DNA of 40,878 nt, from assembly GCA_900764755.1 (NCBI GenBank), contig CAAFPE010000110.1, positions 1-40,878 on the forward strand, in the 5' to 3' direction. Below are positions 14,652-24,424 of this stretch, in pieces. Source of the DNA: an uncultured Oscillospiraceae bacterium. GTDB taxonomy: Bacteria > Bacillota > Clostridia > Oscillospirales > Oscillospiraceae. The notes beneath the pieces are model-generated. The model was not told where the DNA came from. It searched no databases and saw only the letters and a list, made by a program, of their open reading frames with translations. The stretch's first letter is position 1. Each line of letters starts with the position of its first letter. Made by a program: the position numbers and the translations under genes.

Positions 14652-14684
14652 GGGCTGTCCCCATGATGAGAGAGAGGAACTTTT

Positions 14685-15632
14685 ATGGAACATGACATCT
14701 TGGCAGCTGTGGCTGACGGCGCAATGACTATCCTCCCCAGCCGGCCGGCGGGGCGGGGCTCCAAGCGGAAACGGGATACCCTGGAGTTTGGTGTGAAGCT
14801 GCTGTTCCTGCTGTGCGGCTGCGTGGCGGTGGGGTGTGTGCTGTTTATCTGCATCTACCTGATCATCGCGGGTCTGCCCGCCGTGTTGGAGATTGGGATC
14901 ACGGACTTCCTGTTTGGTACAGAGTGGGCGGGGAAGCAGGGCCAGTTCGGGATCCTGCCCTTCATTCTCACCTCGGTGGCAGGTACTGCTGGAGCCGTGC
15001 TGGTGGGCGTGCCTGTGGGTATTCTGACGGCCATGTTCCTGGCGAAGGTGGCCCCTCCCAGGGCGGCCCGGGTGATCCGAACCGCCGTGGAGCTGCTGGC
15101 GGGGATCCCCTCCATCGTTTACGGCCTGGTGGGCATGATCGTACTGGTCCCCGCCATCCAAAGGACCTTCCAGCTGGCCTCCGGAGCCACCCTGCTGGCT
15201 GCCATCGTGGTCCTGGCGGTGATGATCCTGCCCTCTATCATCAACGTGGCAGAGACCGCCTTGCAGGCAGTCCCCCGGGAGTATGAGGAGGCCAGCCTGG
15301 CTCTGGGTGCCACCCACATTGAGACCATCTTCCGCATCTCTCTCCCAGCGGCCCGCTCCGGCGTGGCCACGGCGGTGGTGCTGGGGGTGGGACGGGCCAT
15401 CGGGGAGGCCATGGCCATTATCATGGTGTCCGGCAATGTACCCAATATGCCGGGGAGCCTGTTCACACCGGTGCGTTTTCTCACCACTGCCATTGCCTCA
15501 GAGATGTCCTACGCCTCGGTCGGCTCGCTCTGGCAGCAGGCTCTGTACTCTGTGGGCCTGGTGCTGTTCCTGTTCATTATGATCATCAATGTGATCCTCA
15601 ACGTGTGTATTAAAAACCGGAAGGAGGGGTGA
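14685..15632 (+). CDS. pstC: Phosphate ABC transporter permease PstC
   Basis: 315-aa permease with six transmembrane segments. After a cytoplasmic N-terminus rich in Arg/Lys (RPAGRGSKRKRD), the first membrane helix starts near residue 38. It carries the permease motifs GIPSIVYGLVGM and the EAA-type loop EEASLALGATHIETIFRISL that contacts PstB. It forms the membrane channel with PstA. ATG 14685 lies 8 bp after a GAGAGAGG ribosome site. The gene is spaced 3 bp from pstA. Confidence 0.96.
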   Translation: MEHDILAAVADGAMTILPSRPAGRGSKRKRDTLEFGVKLLFLLCGCVAVGCVLFICIYLIIAGLPAVLEIGITDFLFGTEWAGKQGQFGILPFILTSVAGTAGAVLVGVPVGILTAMFLAKVAPPRAARVIRTAVELLAGIPSIVYGLVGMIVLVPAIQRTFQLASGATLLAAIVVLAVMILPSIINVAETALQAVPREYEEASLALGATHIETIFRISLPAARSGVATAVVLGVGRAIGEAMAIIMVSGNVPNMPGSLFTPVRFLTTAIASEMSYASVGSLWQQALYSVGLVLFLFIMIINVILNVCIKNRKEG

Positions 15633-15635
15633 GAG

Positions 15636-16484
15636 ATGGAAAAAAGGCTGCCTGCCCGCCGCTGGATCTATGACCGGGGGCTTCGGGCTTTGCTTTGGCT
15701 GTGCGGCGGCCTGGTGTGCGCCCTGCTGGTGTTTATCATTGGCTACATCTTTGCCCGGGGCCTGCCCCGGATCACCTGGGAGCTATTGTCCACCCAGAGC
15801 AGCGTACTGAAGGGTACCGTAGGCATCCTGCCCCATATCGCCAGCACTGTGTACATTATTCTGCTATCTATGGTCATCGTCCTGCCGTTGGGGGTGGGGG
15901 CGGCCATCTATCTGACAGAGTACGCCACCAACCGCAGGCTGGCAGGTCTGATCGAGTTTGCAGCTGAGACCCTCACCGGGATCCCCTCCATCATCTACGG
16001 CCTGGTGGGCATGATGGTGTTTCTCCAGCTTATGGGCCTGAAGGCGGGCATCCTGGCCGGCGGCCTGACCTTGGTGGTGATGATCCTGCCCACCATTATC
16101 CGTACCACCCAGGAGTCCCTGAAAACCGTCCCCCAGAGTTACCGGGAGGGCGCCCTGGGCCTGGGCGCGGGGAAATGGCACATGATCCGCACCGTAGTGC
16201 TGCCCAATGCTGTGGACGGCATTGTCACCGGCTGCATCCTGGCCGTGGGGCGGATCGTGGGGGAGTCTGCCGCCCTGCTGTTCACCGCAGGCTTCGGCAC
16301 CGTGCTGTACAGCTTTGCCCAGTCGCTGAACAACTCCTCCGCTACCCTCACGGTGGCCCTCTATCTGTATGCCAACGAGCGGGGCGAGACGGAGATCGCC
16401 TTTGCCATCGCCGCTATCCTGATGATCCTGACCTTGATCATCAATCTGGCCGCCGGTCTTGTGGGACGGCGGCTGAAGAAGTAA
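15636..16484 (+). CDS. pstA: Phosphate ABC transporter permease PstA
   Basis: 282-aa six-helix permease, paralogous to PstC. It has GIPSIIYGLVGM and the cytoplasmic loop REGALGLGAGKWHMIRTVVL. The end of the sequence (INLAAGLVGRRLKK) is a typical last helix with a positive tail. It starts 3 bp after pstC behind AAGGAGGGG, so translation is probably coupled. It completes the PstCA channel. Confidence 0.96.
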   Translation: MEKRLPARRWIYDRGLRALLWLCGGLVCALLVFIIGYIFARGLPRITWELLSTQSSVLKGTVGILPHIASTVYIILLSMVIVLPLGVGAAIYLTEYATNRRLAGLIEFAAETLTGIPSIIYGLVGMMVFLQLMGLKAGILAGGLTLVVMILPTIIRTTQESLKTVPQSYREGALGLGAGKWHMIRTVVLPNAVDGIVTGCILAVGRIVGESAALLFTAGFGTVLYSFAQSLNNSSATLTVALYLYANERGETEIAFAIAAILMILTLIINLAAGLVGRRLKK

Positions 16485-16536
16485 GGGGTACCGGGCCCGT
16501 CCGATCCGGCCCTGATCCGACAAAGGAGCAATTTGA

Positions 16537-17295
16537 ATGGAAAATACCATCCTGTCTGCCCGACAGCTGAATTTATATTACGGTGAGAACCACGCCCTCA
16601 AGGACATCTGCATCCAGATCCCGGAGCACCAGATCACCGCCCTCATAGGGCCCTCCGGCTGCGGTAAGTCCACCTTCCTGAGGACGATTAACCGGATGAA
16701 CGACCTGATCCCCGGGGTAAAGATCGACGGCTCCCTGTTCTATCGGGGGGAGGACATCTACGCTCCCGGCCAGGACGTCACTGACCTGCGCCGCCGTATC
16801 GGTATGGTGTTCCAGAAGCCCAATCCATTTCCTATGTCCATCTATGACAATGTGGCCTATGGTCCCCGGACCCACGGGATCCGCAGCAAGGTGAAGCTGG
16901 ACGAGCTGGTGGAGGAGTCTCTCCGGGGGGCGGCCATCTGGGACGAGGTGAAGGACCGGCTGAAGAAGTCGGCTCTGGGTCTGTCCGGCGGTCAGCAGCA
17001 GCGGCTGTGCATTGCCCGGGCCCTGGCGGTGAAGCCGGATGTGCTGCTGATGGACGAGTCCACCTCTGCCCTGGACCCCATCTCCACCTCCAAGATCGAG
17101 GACCTTGCCGCCGAGCTGAAAAAGGATTATACTATCATCATGGTGACCCACAATATGCAGCAGGCCGCCCGTATCTCCGATAAAACCGCCTTTTTCCTTC
17201 TGGGTGAGTTGATTGAGTACGGAGATACTGAACAGATGTTCTCTATGCCTCAGAATAAAAAGACGGAAGATTATATCACCGGGAGGTTCGGATAA
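16537..17295 (+). CDS. pstB: Phosphate ABC transporter ATP-binding protein
   Basis: 252-aa ABC ATPase of standard PstB length. It has Walker A GPSGCGKST (38-46), the Q-loop region VFQKPNPFPMSIYDNVAYGP typical of PstB, signature LSGGQQQRLCIARAL and Walker B VLLMDEST, with the switch His in MVTHNMQQA. It powers PstCA from the cytoplasmic face. AAAGGAG (16522-16528) precedes the ATG. Its TAA overlaps the phoU ATG. Confidence 0.98.
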   Translation: MENTILSARQLNLYYGENHALKDICIQIPEHQITALIGPSGCGKSTFLRTINRMNDLIPGVKIDGSLFYRGEDIYAPGQDVTDLRRRIGMVFQKPNPFPMSIYDNVAYGPRTHGIRSKVKLDELVEESLRGAAIWDEVKDRLKKSALGLSGGQQQRLCIARALAVKPDVLLMDESTSALDPISTSKIEDLAAELKKDYTIIMVTHNMQQAARISDKTAFFLLGELIEYGDTEQMFSMPQNKKTEDYITGRFG

Positions 17296-17939
17296 TGCGG
17301 AACAGGTTCAATGAGCAGCTGGAGCAGCTGAATGTGGAATTGATCAAAATGGGGGCACTGTGTGAGGAGGCCATCTCCGCCGCCACGAAGGCCCTGCTGG
17401 ACGGGGACGATGCCCTGCGGGAGAGCGCGGCCGCTGCTGAGCGGGAGATCGACCAGAAGGAGCGGGACATCGAGAACCTGTGCATGAAGCTGCTGCTTCA
17501 GCAGCAGCCGGTGGCCAAGGATCTGCGCGCCATCTCTGCTGCGCTGAAGATGATCTCCGACATGGAGCGTATCGGCGACCAGGCGGCGGACATCGCGGAG
17601 ATCACCCTGGATATTGCCCACAGCCCGGTCATCAGCCGGGTGCCCATCGCTGAGATGGCCCGAAACGTCATCGTCATGGTCACCGACAGCATTGATTCCT
17701 TTGTGCGAAAGAACCTGAGCCTGGCTCAGGCGGTAGTTTACAGGGATGATGAGGTGGACCGTCTGTTCCTGGAGGTAAAGCAGGAACTGATTCGTTTGCT
17801 TGGGCAGGGAGATAGCGGAGAGGCGTGCATTGACCTGCTGATGATTGCCAAATATCTGGAGCGTATCGGGGACCACGCGGTGAACATTGCCGAGTGGGTG
17901 GAGTACTCCCTCACTGGACAGCACAGCGCACTGGACTGA
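17295..17939 (+). CDS. phoU: Phosphate signalling regulator PhoU
   Basis: 214-aa protein with the two three-helix PhoU repeats. Metal-binding-type motifs recur in each half (DMERIGDQAADIAE at about 90-104 and YLERIGDHAVNIAEW near 190). PhoU links the Pst transporter to the PhoR kinase and lowers pho expression when phosphate is plentiful. The start codon overlaps the pstB stop (TAATG), giving coupled translation. The two-component pair that it would regulate follows directly. Confidence 0.97.
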   Translation: MRNRFNEQLEQLNVELIKMGALCEEAISAATKALLDGDDALRESAAAAEREIDQKERDIENLCMKLLLQQQPVAKDLRAISAALKMISDMERIGDQAADIAEITLDIAHSPVISRVPIAEMARNVIVMVTDSIDSFVRKNLSLAQAVVYRDDEVDRLFLEVKQELIRLLGQGDSGEACIDLLMIAKYLERIGDHAVNIAEWVEYSLTGQHSALD

Positions 17940-17995
17940 GAAATCCTGCGGAGGGCGGGCAAGGACCATCCTCCGCCGCAAGGGGTGGAAGCAAC

Positions 17996-18697
17996 GTGAT
18001 CTATATTTTAGAGGATGACGCCAGCATCCGGAAGCTGGTGGTCTACACCATACAGAGCCAGGGGATGGAGGCGGAGGGCTTTGAGCGGCCCTCCCAGTTC
18101 TGGGAGGCGCTGGAGCGTCGAACGCCGGACCTGCTTCTGCTGGACATCATGCTGCCGGAGGAGGACGGGCTCCAGGTGCTCAAGCGCCTGCGCTCCCTGC
18201 CGGTCTCCCGGTCCCTGCCGGTCATCCTGCTCACCGCCAAGAGCACGGAGTATGACAAGGTGCTGGGTCTGGACGAGGGGGCGGATGACTATGTGGCCAA
18301 GCCCTTCGGGATGATGGAGCTGATGGCACGGATCCGGGCTGCCCTGCGGCACGGCGGGCAGCGGGAGCCCCAAAGCCGCACCTACTCCCTGGGCACGCTG
18401 TTTGTGGACCCAGCCCGGCACATCGTCCGGGATGGAGAGCGGGAGGTCACCCTGACGCTGAAGGAGTTTCAGGTCCTCTGCCTGCTGATGGAGCGGGCCG
18501 GGACTGTGTTTACCCGGGATCAGCTGCTCAATACCATCTGGGGCTATGAGTTCGACGGGGCCAGCCGTACGGTGGATGTCCACATCCGGACCCTGCGGCA
18601 GAAGCTGGGGCACTCCGGCGACTGCATCGAGACCGTGCGCGGTGTGGGCTATAAGATCAGTACGGACAATCAGGCGGGGGCTGCCCGCAGAGAATGA
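17996..18697 (+). CDS. phoB: PhoB/PhoP-like response regulator
   Basis: 233-aa OmpR/PhoB-family regulator. The receiver domain has the acidic pair EDD at 6-8, phosphoacceptor Asp50 in LLLLDIMLPEEDG and the Lys in YVAKPFG. The C-terminal winged helix contains LTLKEFQVLCLLM and SRTVDVHIRTLRQKLG. GTG 17996 is chosen because AAGGGGTGG ends about 7 bp upstream and the protein then starts VIYILEDD; the longer open frame would begin inside phoU. The position after pstSCAB-phoU indicates control of the pho regulon. The stop overlaps the frame of the kinase gene. Confidence 0.93.
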   Translation: MIYILEDDASIRKLVVYTIQSQGMEAEGFERPSQFWEALERRTPDLLLLDIMLPEEDGLQVLKRLRSLPVSRSLPVILLTAKSTEYDKVLGLDEGADDYVAKPFGMMELMARIRAALRHGGQREPQSRTYSLGTLFVDPARHIVRDGEREVTLTLKEFQVLCLLMERAGTVFTRDQLLNTIWGYEFDGASRTVDVHIRTLRQKLGHSGDCIETVRGVGYKISTDNQAGAARRE

Positions 18698-18708
18698 GGG
18701 AAGGGAAT

Positions 18709-20361
18709 ATGACCGCAAAGCTGTTTCGCAACTCCATGGCGGTGGCCGTCTCAGTGATGGCTCTGTCCATCGCCCTGTTCATGGGGGTGCTCTATCAATA
18801 CTTCAGCGACCAGCTGATGGAGGCGCTTGGGACGGAGACATGGCTGGTGGCCCGGGGCGTGGAGCTGGAGGGGCTGAACTATCTGGACGGCCTGGACACA
18901 GAGAACCGGGTGACCTGGGTGGCTGCCGACGGAACGGTGCTGTTTGACAGCTCCGCCGACACTGACGCTATGGAGAACCACAGCGACCGGGAGGAGATCC
19001 GAGAGGCCCAGGACAACCGGCTGGGCACTGCCACCCGCTACTCCTCCACCCTGGCGGAGCAAACCCTGTACAGCGCCCGCCGCCTGTCAGACGGCACAGT
19101 GATCCGCCTGGCCAGCAGTCAGCGGACAGTATGGCTGCTGCTGCTGTCCATGGTGCAGCCTATTCTGGTGATCCTGGTCCTGGCCCTGCTGCTGTCGGCT
19201 GTGCTGGCCTCTCAGCAGTCCCGAAGGATCATCCAGCCTATTGTGGAGCTGGATCTGGAGCATCCGGAGGACTGCGATGCCTATGACGAGCTGGCCCCCC
19301 TCCTCACCCGGATCAAGCGCCAGAACGACACCATCAAGCAGCAGATGAGTCAGCTTCAGCAGAAGCAGACGGAGTTTTCCGCCCTGACTGAAAATATGTC
19401 GGAGGGCTTCCTGCTTCTGGACCGGCAGGGCCATGTCCTGTCCCACAACCCGGGTGCGCTGCACCTGCTGGGGGCGGAGGAGCCGGTGGGAGAGGTCAAC
19501 GCCCTCTTTCTCAACCGGGAGGAGCACTTCCGCCAGGCGGTGGACGAGGTGCTGGAGGGCCGCCGGAGCCGGCAGGTGCTCCAGATGAACGGGCGGTGCT
19601 GCCAGCTGCTGGCGAATCCGGTTTGGAAGGACGGGGAGCCGGCGGGAGCCGTCCTGGTGCTAATGGACGTTACCGAGCAGGAGAAGCGGGAGGAGCTGCG
19701 GCGGGAGTTCACCGCCAACGTCTCCCATGAGCTGAAAACGCCCCTCACTGCCATCTCAGGGATCGCGGAGATCATACAGGGGGGCATGGTAAAGCCGGAG
19801 GACATCCGGGACTTTGCCGGAGACATCTATCAGGAGGCACGGCGGCTGATCGCCCTGGTGGAGGACATCCTCCGGCTGTCCCAGCTGGATGAGGGGGCGG
19901 AGAGCCTGGAGCGGGAGCCGGTGGAGCTGCTGTCCCTGTCTCAGGAGGTGGCCCGCCGGCTGGAGGCGACAGCCCAGGGTGCAGGAGTCGTGGTGGAAGT
20001 TCGCGGAACACCAGTTCAGGTACAGGGTGTCCGCCGGGTGCTGGATGAGATGGTCTATAATCTGTGTGAAAATGCCATCAAATATAACCGGACCGGCGGC
20101 CGTGTGACCCTCACAGTGGGACAGGGGGCGGAGGGCCCGGAGGTCACCGTGGCGGACACAGGCATTGGTATCCCTCCGGAGGATCAGAGCCGGGTGTTCG
20201 AGCGCTTTTACCGGGTGGATAAGAGCCATTCCAAGGAGATCGGAGGCACGGGGCTGGGTCTGTCCATCGTGAAGCACGGTGCACTGCTCCATGGCGCACA
20301 AATTTATTTGAACAGCCAGGTGGGCCGGGGAACCTCTATCCGTCTCAGCTTTCCAAAGTGA
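18709..20361 (+). CDS. phoR: PhoR-like sensor histidine kinase
   Basis: 550-aa membrane kinase. Transmembrane helix 1 lies at about 8-28, an extracytoplasmic loop at about 29-140, and helix 2 at about 143-163 (LLLLSMVQPILVILVLALLL). A PAS domain at about 220-320 is followed by HisKA with VSHELKTPL (His340) and an ATPase domain with N box ENAIKYN, DTGIGIP and GTGLGLS. It would phosphorylate Asp50 of the adjacent regulator under PhoU/Pst control. ATG 18709 follows GAGGGAAGGG. An upstream ATG at 18694 overlaps the regulator stop as ATGA and cannot be excluded (555 aa). Confidence 0.93.
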   Translation: MTAKLFRNSMAVAVSVMALSIALFMGVLYQYFSDQLMEALGTETWLVARGVELEGLNYLDGLDTENRVTWVAADGTVLFDSSADTDAMENHSDREEIREAQDNRLGTATRYSSTLAEQTLYSARRLSDGTVIRLASSQRTVWLLLLSMVQPILVILVLALLLSAVLASQQSRRIIQPIVELDLEHPEDCDAYDELAPLLTRIKRQNDTIKQQMSQLQQKQTEFSALTENMSEGFLLLDRQGHVLSHNPGALHLLGAEEPVGEVNALFLNREEHFRQAVDEVLEGRRSRQVLQMNGRCCQLLANPVWKDGEPAGAVLVLMDVTEQEKREELRREFTANVSHELKTPLTAISGIAEIIQGGMVKPEDIRDFAGDIYQEARRLIALVEDILRLSQLDEGAESLEREPVELLSLSQEVARRLEATAQGAGVVVEVRGTPVQVQGVRRVLDEMVYNLCENAIKYNRTGGRVTLTVGQGAEGPEVTVADTGIGIPPEDQSRVFERFYRVDKSHSKEIGGTGLGLSIVKHGALLHGAQIYLNSQVGRGTSIRLSFPK

Positions 20362-20380
20362 AAACGGCCCATAGGGCATG

Positions 20381-20408
20381 AAAAAAGACCGCGTGAGCGG
20401 TCTTTTTT
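20381..20408. terminator. Bidirectional terminator between phoR and nrdG
   Basis: AAAAAAGACCGC (20381-20392), GTGA loop, GCGGTCTTTTTT (20397-20408), symmetrical with T runs on both strands. Confidence 0.93.
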
Positions 20409-20423
20409 ATGTAGAAATTTGGT

Positions 20424-20948
20424 TTATTCCACAGAGTCTGCGTCCCACAGGACGGGGACACCCTGCGCCAGGGAGGGGCCCACGGCCAGGATACGCTGGT
20501 TGGAGGAGCCCCGGAACCGCAGCCCCAGATTTTTCAGTCCAACCACAAATGGACCGTCTACCAGAACATCCAGCTGCTCTAACAAATCCCGGCTGTGGTC
20601 CCCCACTCTGCCGGAGGACAGGTCCTCGAACAGATAGCCGGAATAGCACCAGATGTCCTTTTCCGGGAAGCGGTCCCGCACCTGACACACAAGATCCAGA
20701 ACTGCGGCCTGGTTGGCGGGGTGGAAGGGCTCGCCCCCCAGGAGGGAGAGCCCTTTGATATAGGGCTTTTCCAGCGCCTGGAGGATCTGCCCGACCTCGG
20801 CCTGGGTGAAGGGCTGGCCGTAAGAAAAGTCCCAGGCCTCCGGATTGAAGCACTCCGGACAGGCGTGGGTGCAGCCGGAGACAAACAGGGAGACCCGGAT
20901 GCCCGGCCCGTTGGCCACATCGATGGGGCGGATGTCAGCATAGTTCAT
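20424..20948 (-). CDS. nrdG: Anaerobic ribonucleotide reductase activating enzyme
   Basis: 174-aa radical SAM enzyme. The CxxxCxxC cluster for the [4Fe-4S] centre is Cys26, Cys30 and Cys33 in SGCTHACPECF, followed by the SAM-binding LLGGEPF motif. It generates the glycyl radical on NrdD. Translation starts at the ATG after GGAGGT, giving the usual N-terminus MNYADIRPIDVANGPGIRVS. It is downstream of nrdD on the same strand, 298 bp away, with a MITE-like element in the gap. Confidence 0.96.
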   Translation of the reverse strand: MNYADIRPIDVANGPGIRVSLFVSGCTHACPECFNPEAWDFSYGQPFTQAEVGQILQALEKPYIKGLSLLGGEPFHPANQAAVLDLVCQVRDRFPEKDIWCYSGYLFEDLSSGRVGDHSRDLLEQLDVLVDGPFVVGLKNLGLRFRGSSNQRILAVGPSLAQGVPVLWDADSVE

Positions 20949-20969
20949 GGAAAAACCTCCGGTTTGTTG

Positions 20970-21243
20970 AATGAGGAGTTGGGAATTAGGAATTAGGGTG
21001 TGTGTACAGGCCCATGGGCTGGAGCGTCGAAAAAGCAAGCACGCAACATGACCTTGGATCCTTACGAAAAGTCGGCCCGTCTTACGTAAAAAGTGTGATT
21101 TCCGCAGTACATTCCCCAAAAACCCCGCTCTTTACCCCTTCGGGGCGACTTACCTACATGATGGAACGGCTTTTTGACGAACTTGGAGTGTCCGGCAGAG
21201 CTGGACACTCCAATTCCTCATTCCTAACTCCTAATTCCTAATT
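20970..21243. mobile_element. MITE-like element between nrdD and nrdG
   Basis: A gap of about 270 bp is bounded by inverted AATTAGGAATTAGG (20984-20997) and CCTAATTCCTAATT (21230-21243). The flanking ATGAGGAGTTGGG on the left and CCTCATTCCTAACTCC on the right are partly complementary too. Inside the right end is a perfect hairpin GGAGTGTCC (21185-21193)/GGACACTCC (21203-21211). No transposase or convincing gene is inside; a 79-codon open frame (21002-21241) has no ribosome site and is not called. nrdG transcription must cross it. Confidence 0.6.
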
Positions 21244-21246
21244 GAC

Positions 21247-23373
<2,127 letters not shown>

Positions 23374-23462
23374 TTGGGGTCTCCTCTCTGATCAGATATG
23401 GAGCGCATCCGCGCTCTGTTATCGGGAAACCGGCTGGAGCCGGCAGAATGCTGTGGGACCTG

Positions 23463-23491
23463 ATTATAGCATACCTTGGCCGGCTTGTCCA
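23463..23491 (-). promoter_or_regulatory. Sigma-A promoter of nrdD
   Basis: TGGACA (23491-23486), 17-bp spacer, TATAAT (23468-23463) with an extended TG, on the minus strand. Confidence 0.85.
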
Positions 23492-23504
23492 CTATATCTT
23501 GTGT
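23489..23504. promoter_or_regulatory. NrdR box 1
   Basis: CCACTATATCTTGTGT resembles the NrdR consensus acaCwAtATaTwGtgt and overlaps the nrdD -35 element. NrdR is the ATP/dATP-sensing repressor of ribonucleotide reductase genes. Confidence 0.75.
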
Positions 23505-23532
23505 TTTTTGTCCCTGTACTTTTTGAATGCAC

Positions 23533-23548
23533 ACAAAATATATTTTGT
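23533..23548. promoter_or_regulatory. NrdR box 2
   Basis: ACAAAATATATTTTGT is a perfect palindrome of NrdR-box form, 44 bp (about four helical turns) start to start from box 1. Paired boxes on one face of the helix are the family rule. Confidence 0.75.
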
Positions 23549-23600
23549 AAGAAATGTGCAGACAACGGGGAAAAGGGGTGCTCTATCTGTGCTGTTGGAC

Positions 23601-23629
23601 TTGTCTGGGGGAGCGGAGTGGGATATAAT
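23601..23629 (+). promoter_or_regulatory. Sigma-A promoter of the cytidine deaminase gene
   Basis: TTGTCT (23601-23606), 17-bp spacer, TATAAT (23624-23629), about 57 bp upstream of the gene. Confidence 0.7.
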
Positions 23630-23685
23630 AGAGAAAACGACGCGTCCGGAGGAAAGTCCGGACCACAGATCAGGAGGGAGCGCAC

Positions 23686-24090
23686 ATGACCGATCGGGAG
23701 CTGGTAGCCCGCGCCTTTTCCATGCATCAATTTTCTTATGTACCCTATTCCCACTTCCCTGTGGGGGCTGCCCTGCTGTGCAGGGACGGTGCCGTGTTCA
23801 CCGGCTGTAATGTGGAGAATGCCGCCTTCGGCTCCACCATCTGTGCTGAGCGCACCGCCCTGCTGAAGGCGGTCAGCGAGGGGCACCGGGGCGACTGGGT
23901 CGCCATCGCCATCGCGGGACGGGGGGAGGACTACTGCTGGCCCTGCGGCAGCTGCCGGCAGATGCTGTATGAGTTTGCGCCTGGACTCCGGGTGCTGGCC
24001 GCACGGGGGGATGGAGACTTCCGGACCGCCGCCCTGGAGGAACTTCTGCCCCATGGCTTTGGGCCCCGCTCTCTGGAGGGGGCCCAATAG
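23686..24090 (+). CDS. cdd: Cytidine deaminase
   Basis: 134-aa homotetrameric-type deaminase of pyrimidine salvage, converting (deoxy)cytidine to (deoxy)uridine. The zinc site is Cys53-Ala-Glu55 in TICAERTA and the pair Cys87/Cys90 in PCGSC. The substrate-binding CNVENAAFGS and YSHFPVGAAL motifs are present. GGAGG precedes the ATG. It is a single gene between its own promoter and terminator. Confidence 0.97.
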   Translation: MTDRELVARAFSMHQFSYVPYSHFPVGAALLCRDGAVFTGCNVENAAFGSTICAERTALLKAVSEGHRGDWVAIAIAGRGEDYCWPCGSCRQMLYEFAPGLRVLAARGDGDFRTAALEELLPHGFGPRSLEGAQ

Positions 24091-24133
24091 TACAGGGCGG
24101 GTAGTCCTGCACCCTTGGAAGAAGATCAGAAGG

Positions 24134-24176
24134 AGCGCCCCTCTGGCCGAACAGGAAGGCCAGAGGGGCGCTTTTG
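24134..24176 (+). terminator. Terminator after cdd
   Basis: AGCGCCCCTCTGGCC (24134-24148) with GGCCAGAGGGGCGCT (24158-24172), then TTTT. Confidence 0.9.
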
Positions 24177-24214
24177 CTGCATATTCAGCGGGAGAAGGTC
24201 CATGAGCACCAAAG

Positions 24215-24420
24215 GTGGAATAATTAGGATGATAATTAAGGTATAAAAATAATATACAAGAAATATATAAAGATGAAAATTAAATTAAAAAAAGAAACTT
24301 AATAATTTTAAAAAGAAAAAATAGAAGGGGTATGGACAAAAAATAAATATAGGATATAATTAAGAAAAGACTAATGGATAAAAAAGAGGGACGAAATAAA
24401 AACTAAAATGGAGGTCAGTG
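24215..24420 (+). other. Very AT-rich leader region upstream of GAPDH
   Basis: About 200 bp made almost wholly of A and T with long purine runs on the plus strand, in sharp contrast to the GC-rich surroundings. It holds no gene. It may act as UP-element-like promoter DNA or a flexible unstructured leader, or be acquired DNA; the sequence alone does not decide. Confidence 0.8.
24333..24360 (+). promoter_or_regulatory. Sigma-A promoter of the GAPDH gene
   Basis: TGGACA (24333-24338), 16-bp spacer, TATAAT (24355-24360), within the AT-rich tract. Confidence 0.7.
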
Positions 24421-24424
24421 TGTC

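Noticed and set aside
21002..21241. 79-codon open frame between nrdD and nrdG
   Set aside because: No ribosome site, lies wholly within the inverted-repeat element and its end is encoded by the repeat itself.
23642..23672. RNase P RNA-like string GAGGAAAGTCCGGAC
   Set aside because: Only this short string matches. The rest of an rnpB gene is absent and the space between promoter and cdd is too small.
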